Below are positions 1-12,251 of a stretch of 64,000 nucleotides of DNA, in pieces; position 1 is the first letter of the stretch, and the number at the start of each line of letters is the position of its first letter. A program made the position numbers and the translations under genes. Origin of the DNA: Microplitis mediator. Lineage: Eukaryota > Arthropoda > Insecta > Hymenoptera > Braconidae. Location of the stretch: positions 1,582,501-1,646,500 of the forward strand of contig NC_079979.1 in the NCBI RefSeq assembly GCF_029852145.1. Reading direction: 5' to 3'. The notes beneath the pieces were generated by a model. It worked only from the letters and a program-made list of their open reading frames with translations. It was not told where the DNA came from and did no database searches.

Positions 1-157
1 TTCTTGGTTAGTTTAGCTTTTTTTCACATTCAGTCGAGATGCGCGCGCATGTCTGATGCTCACAGTGTGGTTCATGTGCTTTGTTAAAAATAATTTGATA
101 ATTACAATTCAAACACGGAAAGAATTTTCGTATGAATATTGCCATGTTATTTATTCT

Positions 158-1030
158 GAAAATTACTCTAAATTGAGTAATCTTGGGCCATTACGACTTT
201 TTACTTTCGAATTACGAAATTTTACTCTTTCAGTAAGTAAAAATCAATCAGATCAATTTTTACTCACAATTACGAGTAAAAATTACACCTAGCGGCTGTC
301 TAAATAAATTCTCTCTAATTCAATTTTTACTCGTAGGTTTTTATGATAAAAAGTTGATGATTCAATTTCTAAAATTTATATTGAATTACAATAAAAATTA
401 CAATTAATAGGCTGAAATTTTCATAAAAAATCTAATAATCATCTAATTGCTTTAGAATATGACTTAAAATAAATATTTTGAAAAATAAAAAAAAAAAATT
501 ACTCTTATTGTGTTGAAAAAGAAAAGATACAAATTTTTTTTTAATTTTAAAATAAATATTAAGTTATAGAGAGATACAGAGATCGTCTTTTTTTCCAAGC
601 GTACGTTTGTGTGCGTAACATATGTAAGTTGTCACGAGCAAAATAAAAGACATTTAATTGAAGCCGATATTAACCGAAGATTAACGGAGACTACTGAAAT
701 ATTATTCTGCAGTTTAGAGTAAAAATTACCTCCATAGATAAGAAAATTTATTATGAGTTATAGGCAGTTTTTCATCAAAAAGTTAATGGGTTTAAAAGAA
801 TGGTATATTGGGGAGTAAAAATTAATCGCATGGAGTAAAAATTAATAGATTAAGATGAGATATTCCCAATAATCGATTAAATATAAGACTTTTAAAAAAT
901 TACTCAGTAGTAGAGTAAAACATGGTCTAGCAACGTTAATATTTAAACTAAAAATATTAAATTTAAAACAAAAAATACCAATTTTTTGCAACGGCCCAGG
1001 ATTACTCGAAATTACAGAGTAATTTTTATC
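158..1030. repeat. TIR element filled with GAGTAAAAATTA words
   Basis: The left end (from 158, GAAAATTACTCTAAATTGAG) and the reverse complement of the right end (to 1030) match over about 40 bases, including the word TCTTGGGCC/TCCTGGGCC. The interior carries many copies of GAGTAAAAATTA or its complement. No transposase is seen, so this looks like a non-autonomous element. Confidence 0.5.
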
Positions 1031-1523
1031 AAAAAATTATTTCCGTGAAGGGAATTAAATTTTCATAACTAGATATTTGAATTGTATTTTCAATAAAAAA
1101 AGCTTCAAATTTAATATATGTAATTTAATAATCAAGCTGGTATTTAAAATTAAGATAAAAAATATGAATTTTAATGAACGTACTTAAAATTTATACTTGT
1201 TTTTTAAATTTTCGAACCAAGTATTGAAAATTCTAAGACATATCGAATTTTAATAATTCCATTTGAAATTTCATAATATCTATTTGAAAATTCAAATGCT
1301 TGTATATGAAATTTCTGCGCGTGACGTGCTGCGCGTTCAGTAATCAAGGATTGTGTAGTAAAATATATAATATATATATGATTGATGTGAGCGGTGTACA
1401 TCAGACTATTATTGTTAAGTTATTCTTTCTTCAATAATATAAAGTAAATAAAACTTGTGACTGAACTGAACATCACTGACAGTATGATAAATGATACAAT
1501 GATATAGTAATAAATGTGATATA

Positions 1524-1959
1524 CACTGTTAAAATAATTGTTTGAATTTTCAAAACATTGTATACAACGCAATAAAGACATACAATTGTGTTTGAAATTT
1601 TATTGTAACGATCGTATAGAATTTAAAATACACGCTTTTGAATTTTCAAATAAACGCTTCAGATTTTCAAATACATTTATTTAAAAGTTAAAAAAAAAGA
1701 ATTTGAAATTTAAAAAAAAAGTATTTGAAAATTCAAAAAAAAGTATTTGAATATTAAAAAAAAATTATTTGAATATTAAAAAACTTGTATTTGAAAATTC
1801 AGAAAGAAGTATTTGAAAATCCAAAGTGTGAATTTGAAAATTCAAAAACATGTATTTTAAATTCTATATGAAATTAGTAATGAAATTTCAAGCACAAATG
1901 TATATGTTTATTGCGTTATATACAATATTTTGGAAATTCAAACAATTTTTTTAACAGTG
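1524..1959. mobile_element. MITE, TA-flanked, CACTGTTAAAA termini
   Basis: Inverted ends CACTGTTAAAATAATTGTTT (1524) and the complement ending at 1959 match over about 55 bases. Both sides are bordered by TA (1522-1523, 1960-1961), the target duplication typical of Tc1/mariner-type elements. The interior is dominated by TTTGAAAATTCAAA-like palindromic words. No coding capacity. Confidence 0.65.
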
Positions 1960-2289
1960 TAGTTCAACCGTCCCCGAGAGTACTGGTTCAATTGACCCCA
2001 TATGATTTTATTTAAATAATTAGTTTAAAAAAATATTCAAGAACTATTTTACTAGATGTAAAGTTAGAAATTTATGACTAATATATGAAAGAAGGTATTA
2101 CGAAAAAATTTTAAGATTACATTTGAAAATTAAAAACTTATTAAACAATTTGTCAAGAGCTGAAAAAAAAGTTCAGATGCCTAAATACACAAAAACTTGA
2201 ATTTTTTAAAATCAAATCATCATATTGGTTCCAAATTTTGGTCAGACTAAGGTTTACTGTATTAAAATATAATTCCAAGAAGATGACTC

Positions 2290-2730
2290 TCTGTGTAAAA
2301 AAAATTCGTTCTAAAAAGATTCCAAAAAAGTTCCGCATGTGGAACTTCTAAACATGGGACAAATTAGAACTTCGAATGGAACTTTTTTGGAACGGTAGTA
2401 ATTTTGATGGTAAATACAAGTTTTTATGAGCAAATTTCGAGTCAAAAAAGGATGTTTTTGGAAAGAGGTTCCAGAAACATGCTAAAGAATTCAAAAATCA
2501 CTCCTTTTGAATTTTTTATAGAACAAAAAAAAACGTGCATAAAAATTTCCAAACAAGTTCCAAGAACGTCCTTTTTTGACTCTAAATTTTCTCATAAGAA
2601 CTTTTTTTACCATCAAAATGACTAACGTTCCAAAAAAGTTTCATTCGAAGTTCTAATCTGTCTCAGTTTTAGAAGTTCCACATGCGGAACTTTTTTGGAA
2701 TCTTTTTAGAAAGAATTCTTTTTACACGGG
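2290..2730. mobile_element. Fold-back MITE, about 190-bp arms
   Basis: The left arm (GTGTAAAAAAAATTCGTTCT onward) is repeated inverted at the right end (complement of GAATTCTTTTTACAC). The two arms pair over nearly their whole length, around a short loop near 2510. A diverged relative with the same terminal words and the AAAAAAGTTC motif borders the larger element at 26031-28345. The open frame inside is a by-product of the palindrome. Flanking copies of GGTTCAATTGACCCCA lie at about 1984 and 2764. Confidence 0.6.
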
Positions 2731-3345
2731 TAATTCTATTTTTTTCGATTTTTTAGGATTACTGGTTCAATTGACCCCACTCGCCCCTACTTGAGAGTCT
2801 AATCTTTGGAATAAGACCAATGGCGAGTCTTTATCTTCATTACTTTTCGAGATATAAATTTTTGAACTAAACCTACAAAAAATTTCTATTGGAAATTCCG
2901 AATTTTTGTGATTTTTCCAAATTCGATGTCTCAAAAATTAATTTTTCGAAATCAATCACATCAAAAAAAAAAAATCCAACAATTTACTTTCATTTAATTT
3001 TCATCAATTTCTTAAATTTTTTTTTTTTAATTCGTAGAATGAAATTCAAAAATTCGCAAGTGAAAAAAAAAAAAAAACTTCGGTCAATGATCGAAGTTCC
3101 CTTTTATTTTTTTCGATCAAAATTTTACTTTTACTATCAAGAAATAAGGGGACAAAAATAAAAAAAAAAAAAAATTTTTAAATTTGGAATTTTTAAAAAT
3201 TTGGTAAAAAGGAAATTTTCAAAGAATTTTAGATCCAACTAAATCCTAGGTTTTAATTATAATTTTTCGTTTTCAGAAATTTCTAATAAAAATTTTTAAA
3301 ATAAATCCCAAAAAAAAAACATTAAAATAGAAAAAAATTACTCAC

Positions 3346-3896
3346 CTCATAATTAATAAATACAAGGCATTGAAAACCAAAGCAATATTATTTAAATGTT
3401 TCTTATCAACACTATCGATTAATTTCAAAATTTCCATAATATTACCGCCAGAATTTAAATATTCATCGGCAAAATTTTTTTTCCCGCCATTAGTATCGCA
3501 GAGCGCAACAAATTTTTTCAAAGCTCCCAGAGCATTTTCACTTGAAAAACTATTTCGAAAATATTTCACTGTCAATTGCTGATCATTTTTACTAATTATT
3601 TCTTCCTCTTCCTCTCTCTCTTCGTCCTCCTCCCCTTGCCCCTCACTGCCCACATCGTCATCAACATTTTCTGTACTCACGTGTTTAACCTCCAAATTTT
3701 CGCACTTTTTTTTATTTTCAAAATTATTTTCCGAATTATTAATTTTTCTTTTTCTTTTTTTTACTTCACTTATATTATTTTGTACTTCATTATTATTATT
3801 ATAATTACTTTCATCATTATTTTTATTATTTTCTAAATTATCTAATTTTTTAAATTCACAAGTTTCTGATTTTTTTGACATTTTGCGAATTTTCAT
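3346..3896 (-). CDS. First coding exon of a URB1/NPA1-like nucleolar pre-ribosome protein (partial)
   Basis: Minus-strand exon of about 183 codons starting at ATG 3896 (a second ATG is five codons in). It ends at a strong donor, ATGAG|GTGAGT, with GT at 3345-3344. The first ~105 residues are low complexity: Asn/Lys-rich, KKRKRK basic clusters, then an acidic Glu run, as in many nucleolar proteins. The last ~70 residues (LTVKYFRNSF to ALYLLIMR) resemble the start of URB1/NPA1, the large scaffold of early 60S assembly, where a helical segment with alternating hydrophobic residues begins. The family assignment is from recalled pattern only. No further exon is recognisable in 1-3300, so the rest lies outside the window, behind an intron of more than 3.3 kb. 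The exon is AT-rich like its surroundings. Confidence 0.55.
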
Positions 3897-4672
3897 TTAA
3901 ATTTTTATTATTTTAATTATTACTATTATTAGTTAGCAATTAATTGCGTAATTTATGTATAATTAACTAGAGTTTAAGTCATGAATTTAATAAACTCGCG
4001 ATGTAAACACGTGCTGTGTTGGTTAGAAATAAAATTTAAAAAAAACAGTGCCAGCGACTTTGGGATCCAGTGGCGCGGAGTTAAGAAATTGGCGGTAAAA
4101 TTTTAAAATTCGAATTTTTTTTTTTTTTTTTTAAGAGTAACATTCGGATGAATTTAAAATTTAAAACATGAGTGTAAACTCAAAAGTCAAAGAGTTTTTG
4201 AATTTCTGAATAAATCAAAAATTTTAATTTCAGTCATTTTGGGGCAATATGAAAAATCCGAATGTACATGTTACCAATGTTATAAATAAAATAAAATATC
4301 TTACTATTACAGTATTTTACACAGACTTTGTATTTAATTATCAATAATTAACTCACTTTGATTTAAAAAAATATAAAAAACATGCGGTGTATAATTTACA
4401 ATATGGTTAATAGATTAATTATATAGTTGCGTCAATTTATGAATAGCAAAAATTAAATAACAAATATTATTGTAGCCAAATTTTGTAAATAATTATATTA
4501 GAACTTCAGTTTTTATAAAGTGGACAATTTACTTAATTGATACATCAAGCTTATGACGCGAGATAACTTACCTGGAGTCGATATTACCACTGATTGTTGG
4601 TAAAAGAAATTTCCTACGATAACCAGCTAAATGTTACCCTGATAGCTATACCCTAACCGTAAGTTAACTATA

Positions 4673-5009
4673 CCCTGATAGCCAAGTTGCCCGCAACTTG
4701 TCGACAATCTACTGCCGCAACCTGTCGCCAAGTTTGCCGCAAAAGTCAGCATTTCCATAAGTTGACGACAACTTTCTGAGCAACTTGTCGACAATTTCAG
4801 CTCGTGTAACTGTTGCCGACAACTTGGCTACAAGTTGCTCAGAAACTTGGTGACAGGTTGCGGCAGTAGATTGTCGCCAAGTTGCTGAGCAATTTGTAGC
4901 CAAGTTGTCGGCAACAGTTACACAAGCTGAAAGTTGTCGACAACTTGTCGTCAAGTTGGTCGCAACTCAGGTACACCAACTTTCTGATCGGAAACTCTGG
5001 CTATCAGGG
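4673..5009. mobile_element. MITE, CCCTGATAGCC termini, TA-flanked
   Basis: Ends CCCTGATAGCC (4673) and GGCTATCAGGG (to 5009), each bordered by TA. The interior is a series of AAGTTGTCGACAACTTG-like palindromes. A second, truncated copy of the same end begins directly afterwards at 5014 and fades near 5085. Related termini recur in the introns of the micro-exon gene (8060-8632, 9456-9552). Confidence 0.65.
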
Positions 5010-5102
5010 TATACCCTGATAGCCAAGTTGGCCGCAAAAGTTGGCATTTCCATGAGTTGACCGCAACTTTCCGAAGAACTTGTTGACTGTTACGCAGGGT
5101 TG

Positions 5103-6260
5103 CGAAAAATGCATTTTTTTTAAATGCATTTTCGATATAATTGATTAAATAAAAATAAATGCTTAATTTACAATTATTAGAATTATTAATTTTTTCATAA
5201 TTTAGTATTTGATCAGATAGTAATTATCCATTTTTGTTCAAATTCAATAATTACGATAAGATACATTAATCATTTTTTATTTAATTAAAAATTAAAAGGA
5301 CTTACATTTTCCATTTTTTTAAAAATGAATTAATTAAAATTTTTCCATTATCCATTTTTTGACAAATGGATTAATTAAATTATTTCCATTATCCATTTTT
5401 TAAGAAATGGATTAATTAAATTTATTCCATTATCCATTTTTTGAGAAATTGATTAATTAAACCTTTTCCATTATCCATTTATTGAGAAATGAAAAATAAC
5501 AGAAATTTCATTAATCTATTTTTTTCAAATTAAAAATCAAAATACTTATAATTATCCATTTAATGAAAAATTAATAATTCAAATTAATTATATTATTTAC
5601 GATACAAAATTTTTAATTTTAACTATTTGAAATGGTATAAAATTTTTCAGTGATTATAATCATTAATTTTACCATTAAAAATGATAACAGTAACAATTGA
5701 TGATGGTAACGTGTGTCCGTGTTTGCGCGTGCGTGTGTGCATGTGTGCGCAAGTGGGTATGTGTGTGCGTGTAGATAATTACAGTAATTTTAAATATCTA
5801 TTTTTTCACAAATTAAACATTAAAATATTTTTAATTATCCATTTTCCAAAAAATTAAAAATTAAAATACTTTTCATTATCCATTTTTTAAAAAATTAAAA
5901 ATTAAAACACTTCAAATTACTGATTTTTAAAAAAATTAAAAATTGAAATACTTTTAACGACCCATTTTTCGAAAAATTAAGAATTGAAGTACTTTGAACT
6001 ACCCATTTTTCAAAACATTTAAAATTTAAATTCTTTATAATTATACATTTTTCCAAAAATGGTTAATTGAAATACTTTTAATTAACCATTTTTGAAAAAA
6101 TTAATCATTTAAATCGTTTCAATTAACAATTTTAGACAAAATAATTAATTAATATAATTCACATTAACCATTTTTTTTTAATCAAAATTAAAATGACTTT
6201 CATTTTCCATTTTCAAAAAAATTAGTAATCATAATCGCATTTCAATTATTAATTTTTTTA
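5103..6260. repeat. Degenerate tandem array of ATTATCCATTTTTT words
   Basis: Roughly 60-bp degenerate units combine ATTATCCATTTTTT with an AATGGATTAATTAA-like or AAATTAAAAATTAAAA segment, repeated through the block. It is interrupted near 5708-5772 by a GT-rich microsatellite (GTGTGTGCATGTGTGCGC). No gene is seen. Confidence 0.45.
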
Positions 6261-7854
6261 ATGATAATAACCCAGGTAGAAAATTGTCTTAGTCGGACAA
6301 GTTTGAAACTTACAAATAGCTTTATTTTAGCTTAACATCTAAGTCTTGTTTTGTAAGCTTTATTTTAGGTTGTTATTAGGATGAATTCTATGACAAGTCT
6401 TTAGAGTGTAACTAACCTTAAAATATACCTTGCTGTTAGCTCTTTTTCCACGCGTATGATAAGATTTGTTCTAAGCTTGGATTCTAAACTTAAAACTACC
6501 TTATCTGCTAACATTACTCCAAGCGTACATTGAAAACTGAAGTTTGAGGTTAATTAGGATTTTGTGTTATTGATTATAAGTAATGAATAAGTTCAATTTT
6601 ATTTACAACATATAGAAAGGAAAATATATACTAAGCAAGTAAGTTTTGATTTTTTTTAATTTATTGAATCACAAGTTTTTAATGCTCATAATAAAAAAAT
6701 TTGAATTTTTTAGAACGTCCTTACTCTCTTAAGTTAAATCAGTAAAAATGTTACTGATTTGTTCAGTGGTTACAAAATTTACTGAAAGATCAGTAGCTTT
6801 GAATAAATTTACTGACTAATAAGTAATTTACTGACTAATAATGAATTTAGCTTCACGGCAGTAAAGAGTGCCATCTACTTGGAAGCTTGTTTGTTAGACA
6901 GAGGTTGATTGCAAGTTATAATCAAAGTTTATTATTTATATTGCACTATTATTACGGTAAGTTTCAAATATTTCAACAAACAAAAGTTAATTTATAATTT
7001 ATATACTAATAAAACTTATATATTTTTCTCTATTGAATGTGACTAAAATAATTCTGAATAGTAGTTTATCTATCGAGTGCGATCGTGTTTAAGACGCGAG
7101 TGTGAAGATTGGTGCCTGAGCCGAAGGCGAGGGTACCAACACACGAGCGTCTTAGACTCGATTGTACTAGATAAATACATTAGTTTTTGTGACAGATATT
7201 TGAAATTTACTACATTTAGTGCCTATAAATGGCAGGTTATAAATCCGCGTTTATTTATTTGGTAAGATTGTTTTGAATATTTGTTGAAAATTAGAGAGAA
7301 GTCGGTAAGTGGACGAATTAAAATGATGATAAATTTTGTCACAAGATGGCTCGTTAAGTTACTTCGATATTTTTTGGTCGTTTGCTATCGCACATGTAAC
7401 CAAAAAATATGTTTTGATCCGATGATGACGTCACTATTAGAACGATTAGGTAATTGTAATTTTTTTTAATTAAAAAATTTGCAACTCTGTAATAGTAAGA
7501 TATTTTATTTTATTCATAACATTGGTAACATGTACATTCGGACCTCTCATATTGCCCCGGTAATATTTAAAAATTTTTTTTTTTTTTTTTTTTTGTTAGA
7601 GTATTATTCATGATTGTAAAGTCTAAAGTTAAAAAGTTTTTGAATTTCTGACTAAATCTTAATTAAGCTGCGGTAACTTTTTAAATTTAAAATTTATAAA
7701 CTTGTGTTACAAAACCTTTTCTGTAGAAAATCAAATTTCCCATAAAAAATTTTATGCGGCGTGAGTCTGATATGACAAGTGATATTACGCGCATAATAGT
7801 TAAATATTTAATGATATGAAAATTTTATTCATGAAAATGATAATCTTTATAATA
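6261..7854. other. Gene-free stretch with inverted-repeat block at 7050-7170
   Basis: No coding exon is supported. At 7050-7170 a hairpin-like inverted repeat pairs TTTATCTA...AAGACGCGAGTGTG with CACACGAGCGTCTTAGAC...TAGATAAA. An 80-base piece of it (centred on GAGCCGAAGGCGA) recurs in inverse orientation at 37985-38065. At 7490-7560 a block matching the complement of 4240-4312 (GTACATTCGG, ATATTGCCCC) marks another dispersed inverted repeat. Several GTAAGT donors (6957, 7263, 7302) occur without recognisable coding sequence. Confidence 0.4.
7824..7829 (-). terminator. Poly(A) signal AATAAA of the micro-exon gene
   Basis: AATAAA on the minus strand, about 25 bases past the TAA of the last exon (7855-7857). 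Its position supports exon 7 as terminal. Confidence 0.5.
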
Positions 7855-9660
7855 TTATTTTACATCATTGGAAAAATCTGCATCTTCTGAACGATCGCTC
7901 TGTAATGAGAATTCAATACTCGAATAATCTAATGGTTATTAAAAAAAAAATTTATTAAAATATATTATAATTACATTAGTTGGAGCAGAAGATGCAAAAG
8001 GATCCTGTAAGAATAACGAAAAATGATTTTAGATAATTTAAATTTTATTTTAAGTCAATCCTTGATAGCCAAATTTTATGCTCAGAAAATTGATCTCAAT
8101 TAGTCACAATAAATTTGAAGACAACTTAACACTTTGTCACTTTTGACTTCAAGATGCCGTCATATCAACTTTCCTAAAAAGCTGGCACTGAATTGCAGCT
8201 GCAATATGATGGCAAATTAAACTAAAAATTCCCCGCAACTTTTTGCTAGAAAATTTGTGTGTTCAACTCGGTCGCAAAGTTGCTGTCAACTTTCGAGATG
8301 ACTACAATTTCTCCGAAACTAGTTGATGTGGATACAGTATTTGTCAATGCAGTCAAGTTGGGGGTAACATATGACTTTTCGACTGTGGGCTACGCGAGTT
8401 AGCTTCTATTTTTCTAGAAAGTCGCCGTCAATTTGCAGCATCAATGTTAACGCAACTTGTCAGTGAAAGCTTCCATCGGATTGTTGACAACTTTTAACTC
8501 ACCCGACTCATTTCATTTGACTCCGCGACTAATTGATATCAACTGTTGCGCATACAAACAAGTAGCAAAAATGTTGGCGTTATTTTTTAGCTAAAAGCTT
8601 ACGCCAATTTACGGACGAAATAGCTATCAAGGAATATGGCTGCTAAGATATTTTTATTAACTTACGGATTCGGTAGAGCCTCCAAAGGCACCCTGTAATA
8701 GCAACAAAGCATCAATCATTAGACGAATTACTCTTTGAAATATTAACTTAATAGCAACCCAGTAGCAATACAAACTGTCATGAATATGCGGACCAGTTTG
8801 GTGTCTATCTGTTGTCGAAAGTCGCATCAGATTTTTAGCAAAAATTGTAAAGCTAAATTTTCTTCCTGTCTGCCGTCAATTTAGCCAACTGACAGAAACT
8901 TTTGACTTTACGATTTTTGCTGTTAGACTGACATCCACTTGCAACAAAAAATTTTCATCAAACTGCCTCGCTGTTATATATCTGTCTGACAAAAATTTTT
9001 TAGAAATTTAAGCTTTGAGGTCAAATTGTTGTCAGAAAGACAGCATTTTTTAAATATCAACTATTTCTTTTCAACTCTGGAGTTGAGGGAAAATTAATTT
9101 TACTAGAAGTGGCATTTATTTGATTATTATTTTCATCAACTTACACTATTAGGCCCATATTGGCCCCATTGCTGTAATAATAATTAAATATTTAATAAAA
9201 TAAAAATATATTTTAAAAAATGATAATTTTTAGAATATTTTTTTTTTACACTTTCGAAAGGAACTTCAGCTGCATCAGCTTCTGCCCGATTGTTCTGTAA
9301 TGAGGATAAAATACCTAAATAATCTGATGATTATTAAAAAATAATATTTATTAAAACAATATTTAATACTTACATCATAGGAATCAGATGCAAAAGGATT
9401 CTGTAAAAATTAAGAAAAATACTCTTAGATAATTTAAATTGTATTTTAAGTAATTCCCTGATAGCCAGATTTTATGCTCACAAAACTGATGCCAATTGGT
9501 TACAATCAATTAGAAAAATTTACACTTTGGCGTCAAATTTGAGCTATCAAGGAAAATGGCTACTGAAACATTTTTATAGACTTACGTCTTCAGCCCTGAT
9601 ATTTCCGATAATTGACAACAGTACGGTTAATAGAGCAAAAGACATTAATTTAAAGTCCAT
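7855..9660 (-). CDS. Micro-exon gene for a small secreted acidic protein (seven exons, ~91 aa)
   Basis: Coding exons, minus strand: E1 9586-9660, E2 9374-9400, E3 9250-9294, E4 9145-9171, E5 8666-8692, E6 7975-8004, E7 7855-7899 (with TAA). Every acceptor is a pyrimidine stretch plus ACAG. Donors are GTAAGT (E1, E2, E4, E5), GTAATT (E6) and GTAAAA (E3). All junctions are phase 0, so any exon can be skipped without a frameshift. E1 gives a signal peptide (MDFKLM, core FALLTVLLSII, end AED). The others give 9-15 residue modules: NPFASDSYD, NNRAEADAAEVPFES, QWGQYGPNS, GAFGGSTES, DPFASSAPTN, SDRSEDADFSNDVK. E6 and E7 are copies of E2 and E3. The mature part has no cysteine and is rich in Asp/Glu/Ser/Ala. 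I recognise no family. Venom, salivary or reproductive-tract secretion is a guess. Transcript evidence is lacking, but splice sites, phase, TATA and poly(A) signal agree. Confidence 0.72.
8060..8632. mobile_element. TIR element in intron 5 of the micro-exon gene
   Basis: Ends CCTTGATAGCC (8060) and GGCTATCAAGG-type complement (to 8632), the same family as 4673-5009. Its flanks match those of the shorter copy at 9456-9552 on both sides, showing that element and intron were duplicated together. Confidence 0.55.
9456..9552. mobile_element. Short TIR element in intron 1 of the micro-exon gene
   Basis: Ends CCCTGATAGCC and GCTATCAAGG. About 97 bases, apparently an internally deleted copy of the 8060-8632 element, with shared flanks (AGATAATTTAAATT before, ATGGCTACTGAAACATTTTT after). 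Confidence 0.55.
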
Positions 9661-9794
9661 TGTTGAAGCAATACTCGATAATGATCTGAAATTTTAAGAT
9701 ATTGAAAATTAAAATTCACGAATATAAGAACAGTTAGGAATGGTATTGCGTTAAAGTTTAACATTATACTTCAAAAATAATTAAATCTTTTGGC

Positions 9795-9802
9795 TTTTTA
9801 TA
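9795..9802 (-). promoter_or_regulatory. TATA box (TATAAAAA) of the micro-exon gene
   Basis: On the minus strand TTATAAAAAGCC lies about 135 bases before the ATG at 9660. Transcription would start near 9770. The ATG context CAACAATGG is good. TTTCAG just upstream of the ATG could mark an intron in the leader. Confidence 0.45.
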
Positions 9803-10489
9803 ACCTGCGTATACATCTTCACTGCTCAAAATGATTGCTATTTATACCCGCTTTATTAGCAATCTATAGTTAAGTCTGCGATAGAATGGGCTTTTCTCCC
9901 ACTACTTAGCTACAATGAAGCCCATGACTTTGCACTAACGCGCATGCGTAGTAATGACTTAATTGTAGAAAAATGGTGGGAGAAAAGCCTATTATTTTGC
10001 AGACTCAACTCTAACCAAATAAAAAAAATCTAAATACTTATTTTAACTGAAAAGTTGAAAATATTTCGTTCTGAAAAAATATTTGATTTCAGTTAAATAC
10101 CCAAATCACCTGAATAAATTTATTTTAAAACTCATCAGACTTAATAAAAATAATCGACTTTAACAACATGCTTGTTTATTTAAAAATTCATAATCGGAAT
10201 ATAAATTTTACATAATACATGCTCAAAACATTGGTAGCATTCTTAAGAAAGCCCCGGGTCAAAAAAAAATCTTAAATTTGACTTGATTTAACTTAATTTC
10301 CTTTGAAGTCGTCCATATGCCGACAACTGAATTCCACATCTTAACTTTTTAAACTTTTTTTGACTTAATATTGACTTAATCTTGACTTTTTTCAACTTTT
10401 TTGCCTTAGATTAGAATTTTTTTGACTTAAATTGTTTAGTTTCCTTTAACTTGACTTTTTTTGGCTTAAATTTGACTTATTTTGTCTTA

Positions 10490-11220
10490 CTCTCTAAAAC
10501 TAAATTAGTGAAAAACCACTAATTACTTGTGAATATTCACTAATCTAAATTGTCCAAAGTATACGACTATGAATTAGTGACTATTCACTTTTTGAATTAG
10601 TAAAAAAAACAACATATAGAATTAGTGAAAATTTCACTGATTGAATTAGTCAAAAATGTACTAATTCACTTGTTGACGAGGATTTATTTGGAAAAATATT
10701 GTATCGTTGCTAATAATATTGTATCAAAATATTATTATTATTATGATTATTATTTGTAATTGATTATAAAATTTTTTTAGCAACTTGATCGACTAAATTA
10801 ACAATTAAAATTACTTTCATACGGTAAATATTTATATCATAATTATAACTCATAACCTGAATCTATTGTCAATGATGGTTTTGATTCAGGTTCGGTAAAA
10901 AAAGTTGGAGTAAAAATATAAAGCTATTAAAAAATAACAAGATGTATTATTTAGCAACTAAATTAGGTTTTATTTAATTAACTTACTTGAATTAATACTG
11001 TTCAGTTGTATTTAAAAATTATCGTAATTAATTTTGCCCTGAATTTGATAATTCAATGATAGAATAAAAAGTCCTTAAGCGAGGCGCCACTAGTAATCAT
11101 TGTAGAATTCGGGGAATCACTAATGAATTAGTGAATCTAATTCAAAATCACTAATTTTGTAGTGAATTTTAAGATCACTATTTCAATTAGTGAAATTTTC
11201 ACTTATTTAGTTTTAGAGAG
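10490..11220. mobile_element. Nested MITE, CTCTCTAAAACTAAATTAGTG termini
   Basis: Inverted ends CTCTCTAAAACTAAATTAGT and its complement ending at 11220, with TA on both sides (10488-10489, 11221-11222). The interior repeats AATTAGTGAA/TTCACTAATT words. It lies inside the 10251-12895 element. Confidence 0.7.
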
Positions 11221-11317
11221 TAAAAAAACAACTGGTTATCGATTCGAAATCTAGTTCTATATTTGACTTAATTTTAACTTAAAAATTAAGTCAAATCGAA
11301 TATGGTTTTTATACTTA

Positions 11318-12251
11318 GGGAAAGGTGGCCTAAAGCGGGTATGTTAACGTTAAGAGCCGAGAAAATCTAGTATTTGTATGATAACAATAATGATTTATTT
11401 TTTTTTTGATAGAGGATTTATCGAACTTTAAAATCTACAAGCAATATTGTATAAATTTGTATTAATTTATGATTTATTATTAAAATTAAAAAACACTCCC
11501 AAAAACCGCTTTGCCCTAGGGGGGGGGGGGGGGGGGGGGGCTAAAGCGGGTAATCCGTTCGGCAAAGCGGGTTGGCACTACAATTAAGGAAAGTATGCTT
11601 ATTTTATATATTTAAATAATAATTTTAGTTTAATTTAATCAGTCTTTAACAACTTAAACGACTAACTTATTAAATATAGCAATACTTCAATATAAATGAC
11701 TATTTAATCGGTAACTTGTAATTAAATTTTTTTGTTAATTATATAAATAATAATATTCGACTAATTATTCGGTCTTTTGCAGATTTTGGTGTATTACTGT
11801 ACAGTACGCACCAGGTATCGGTAAAAAATAATTTTAGACTATTTTAATTAGTCTTTAGCAGTTTTTGCCCTACCCGCTTTGCCCGAGAACACGTTTTTTA
11901 TCCAAGTGATGCTAAACTCAAATAATTCAAAACAAAACGCTAATATTTTTCCCTCAATTTTAACTTAAATAGGCTCAAAATAATAGAAAATTATCAACGA
12001 TATAATAAGTGTATTCGTTTTTGAATAATCAGAAAATATATACCTTTAATTTTTTTAAGAAATGATTAATTTTTTTTTAATTGCGTGTAATTAAGCCATA
12101 CTGCTTCATTAATGCTCGTTTGGGACTGAGCGAAACTCGGCAGTACTCGGGTAATCTCGACATATGCATACCTTGTCCCTTGCGTTTCATGCGTAGGCGT
12201 ACAAGCGCCTACCCGCTTTAGGCGGAGTACCCGCTTTGGGCCACCTTCCCC
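11318..12251. mobile_element. Nested MITE, GGGAAAGGTGGCC termini
   Basis: Left GGGAAAGGTGGCCTAAAGCG, right complement GGGGAAGGTGGCCCAAAGCG, both TA-flanked. It contains a run of about 22 G at 11519-11540. Same superfamily look as the element at 24193-24937 (GGGGAGGGTGGGGCAGAGCG). The 99-codon frame on its minus strand is not convincing as a gene. Confidence 0.65.
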
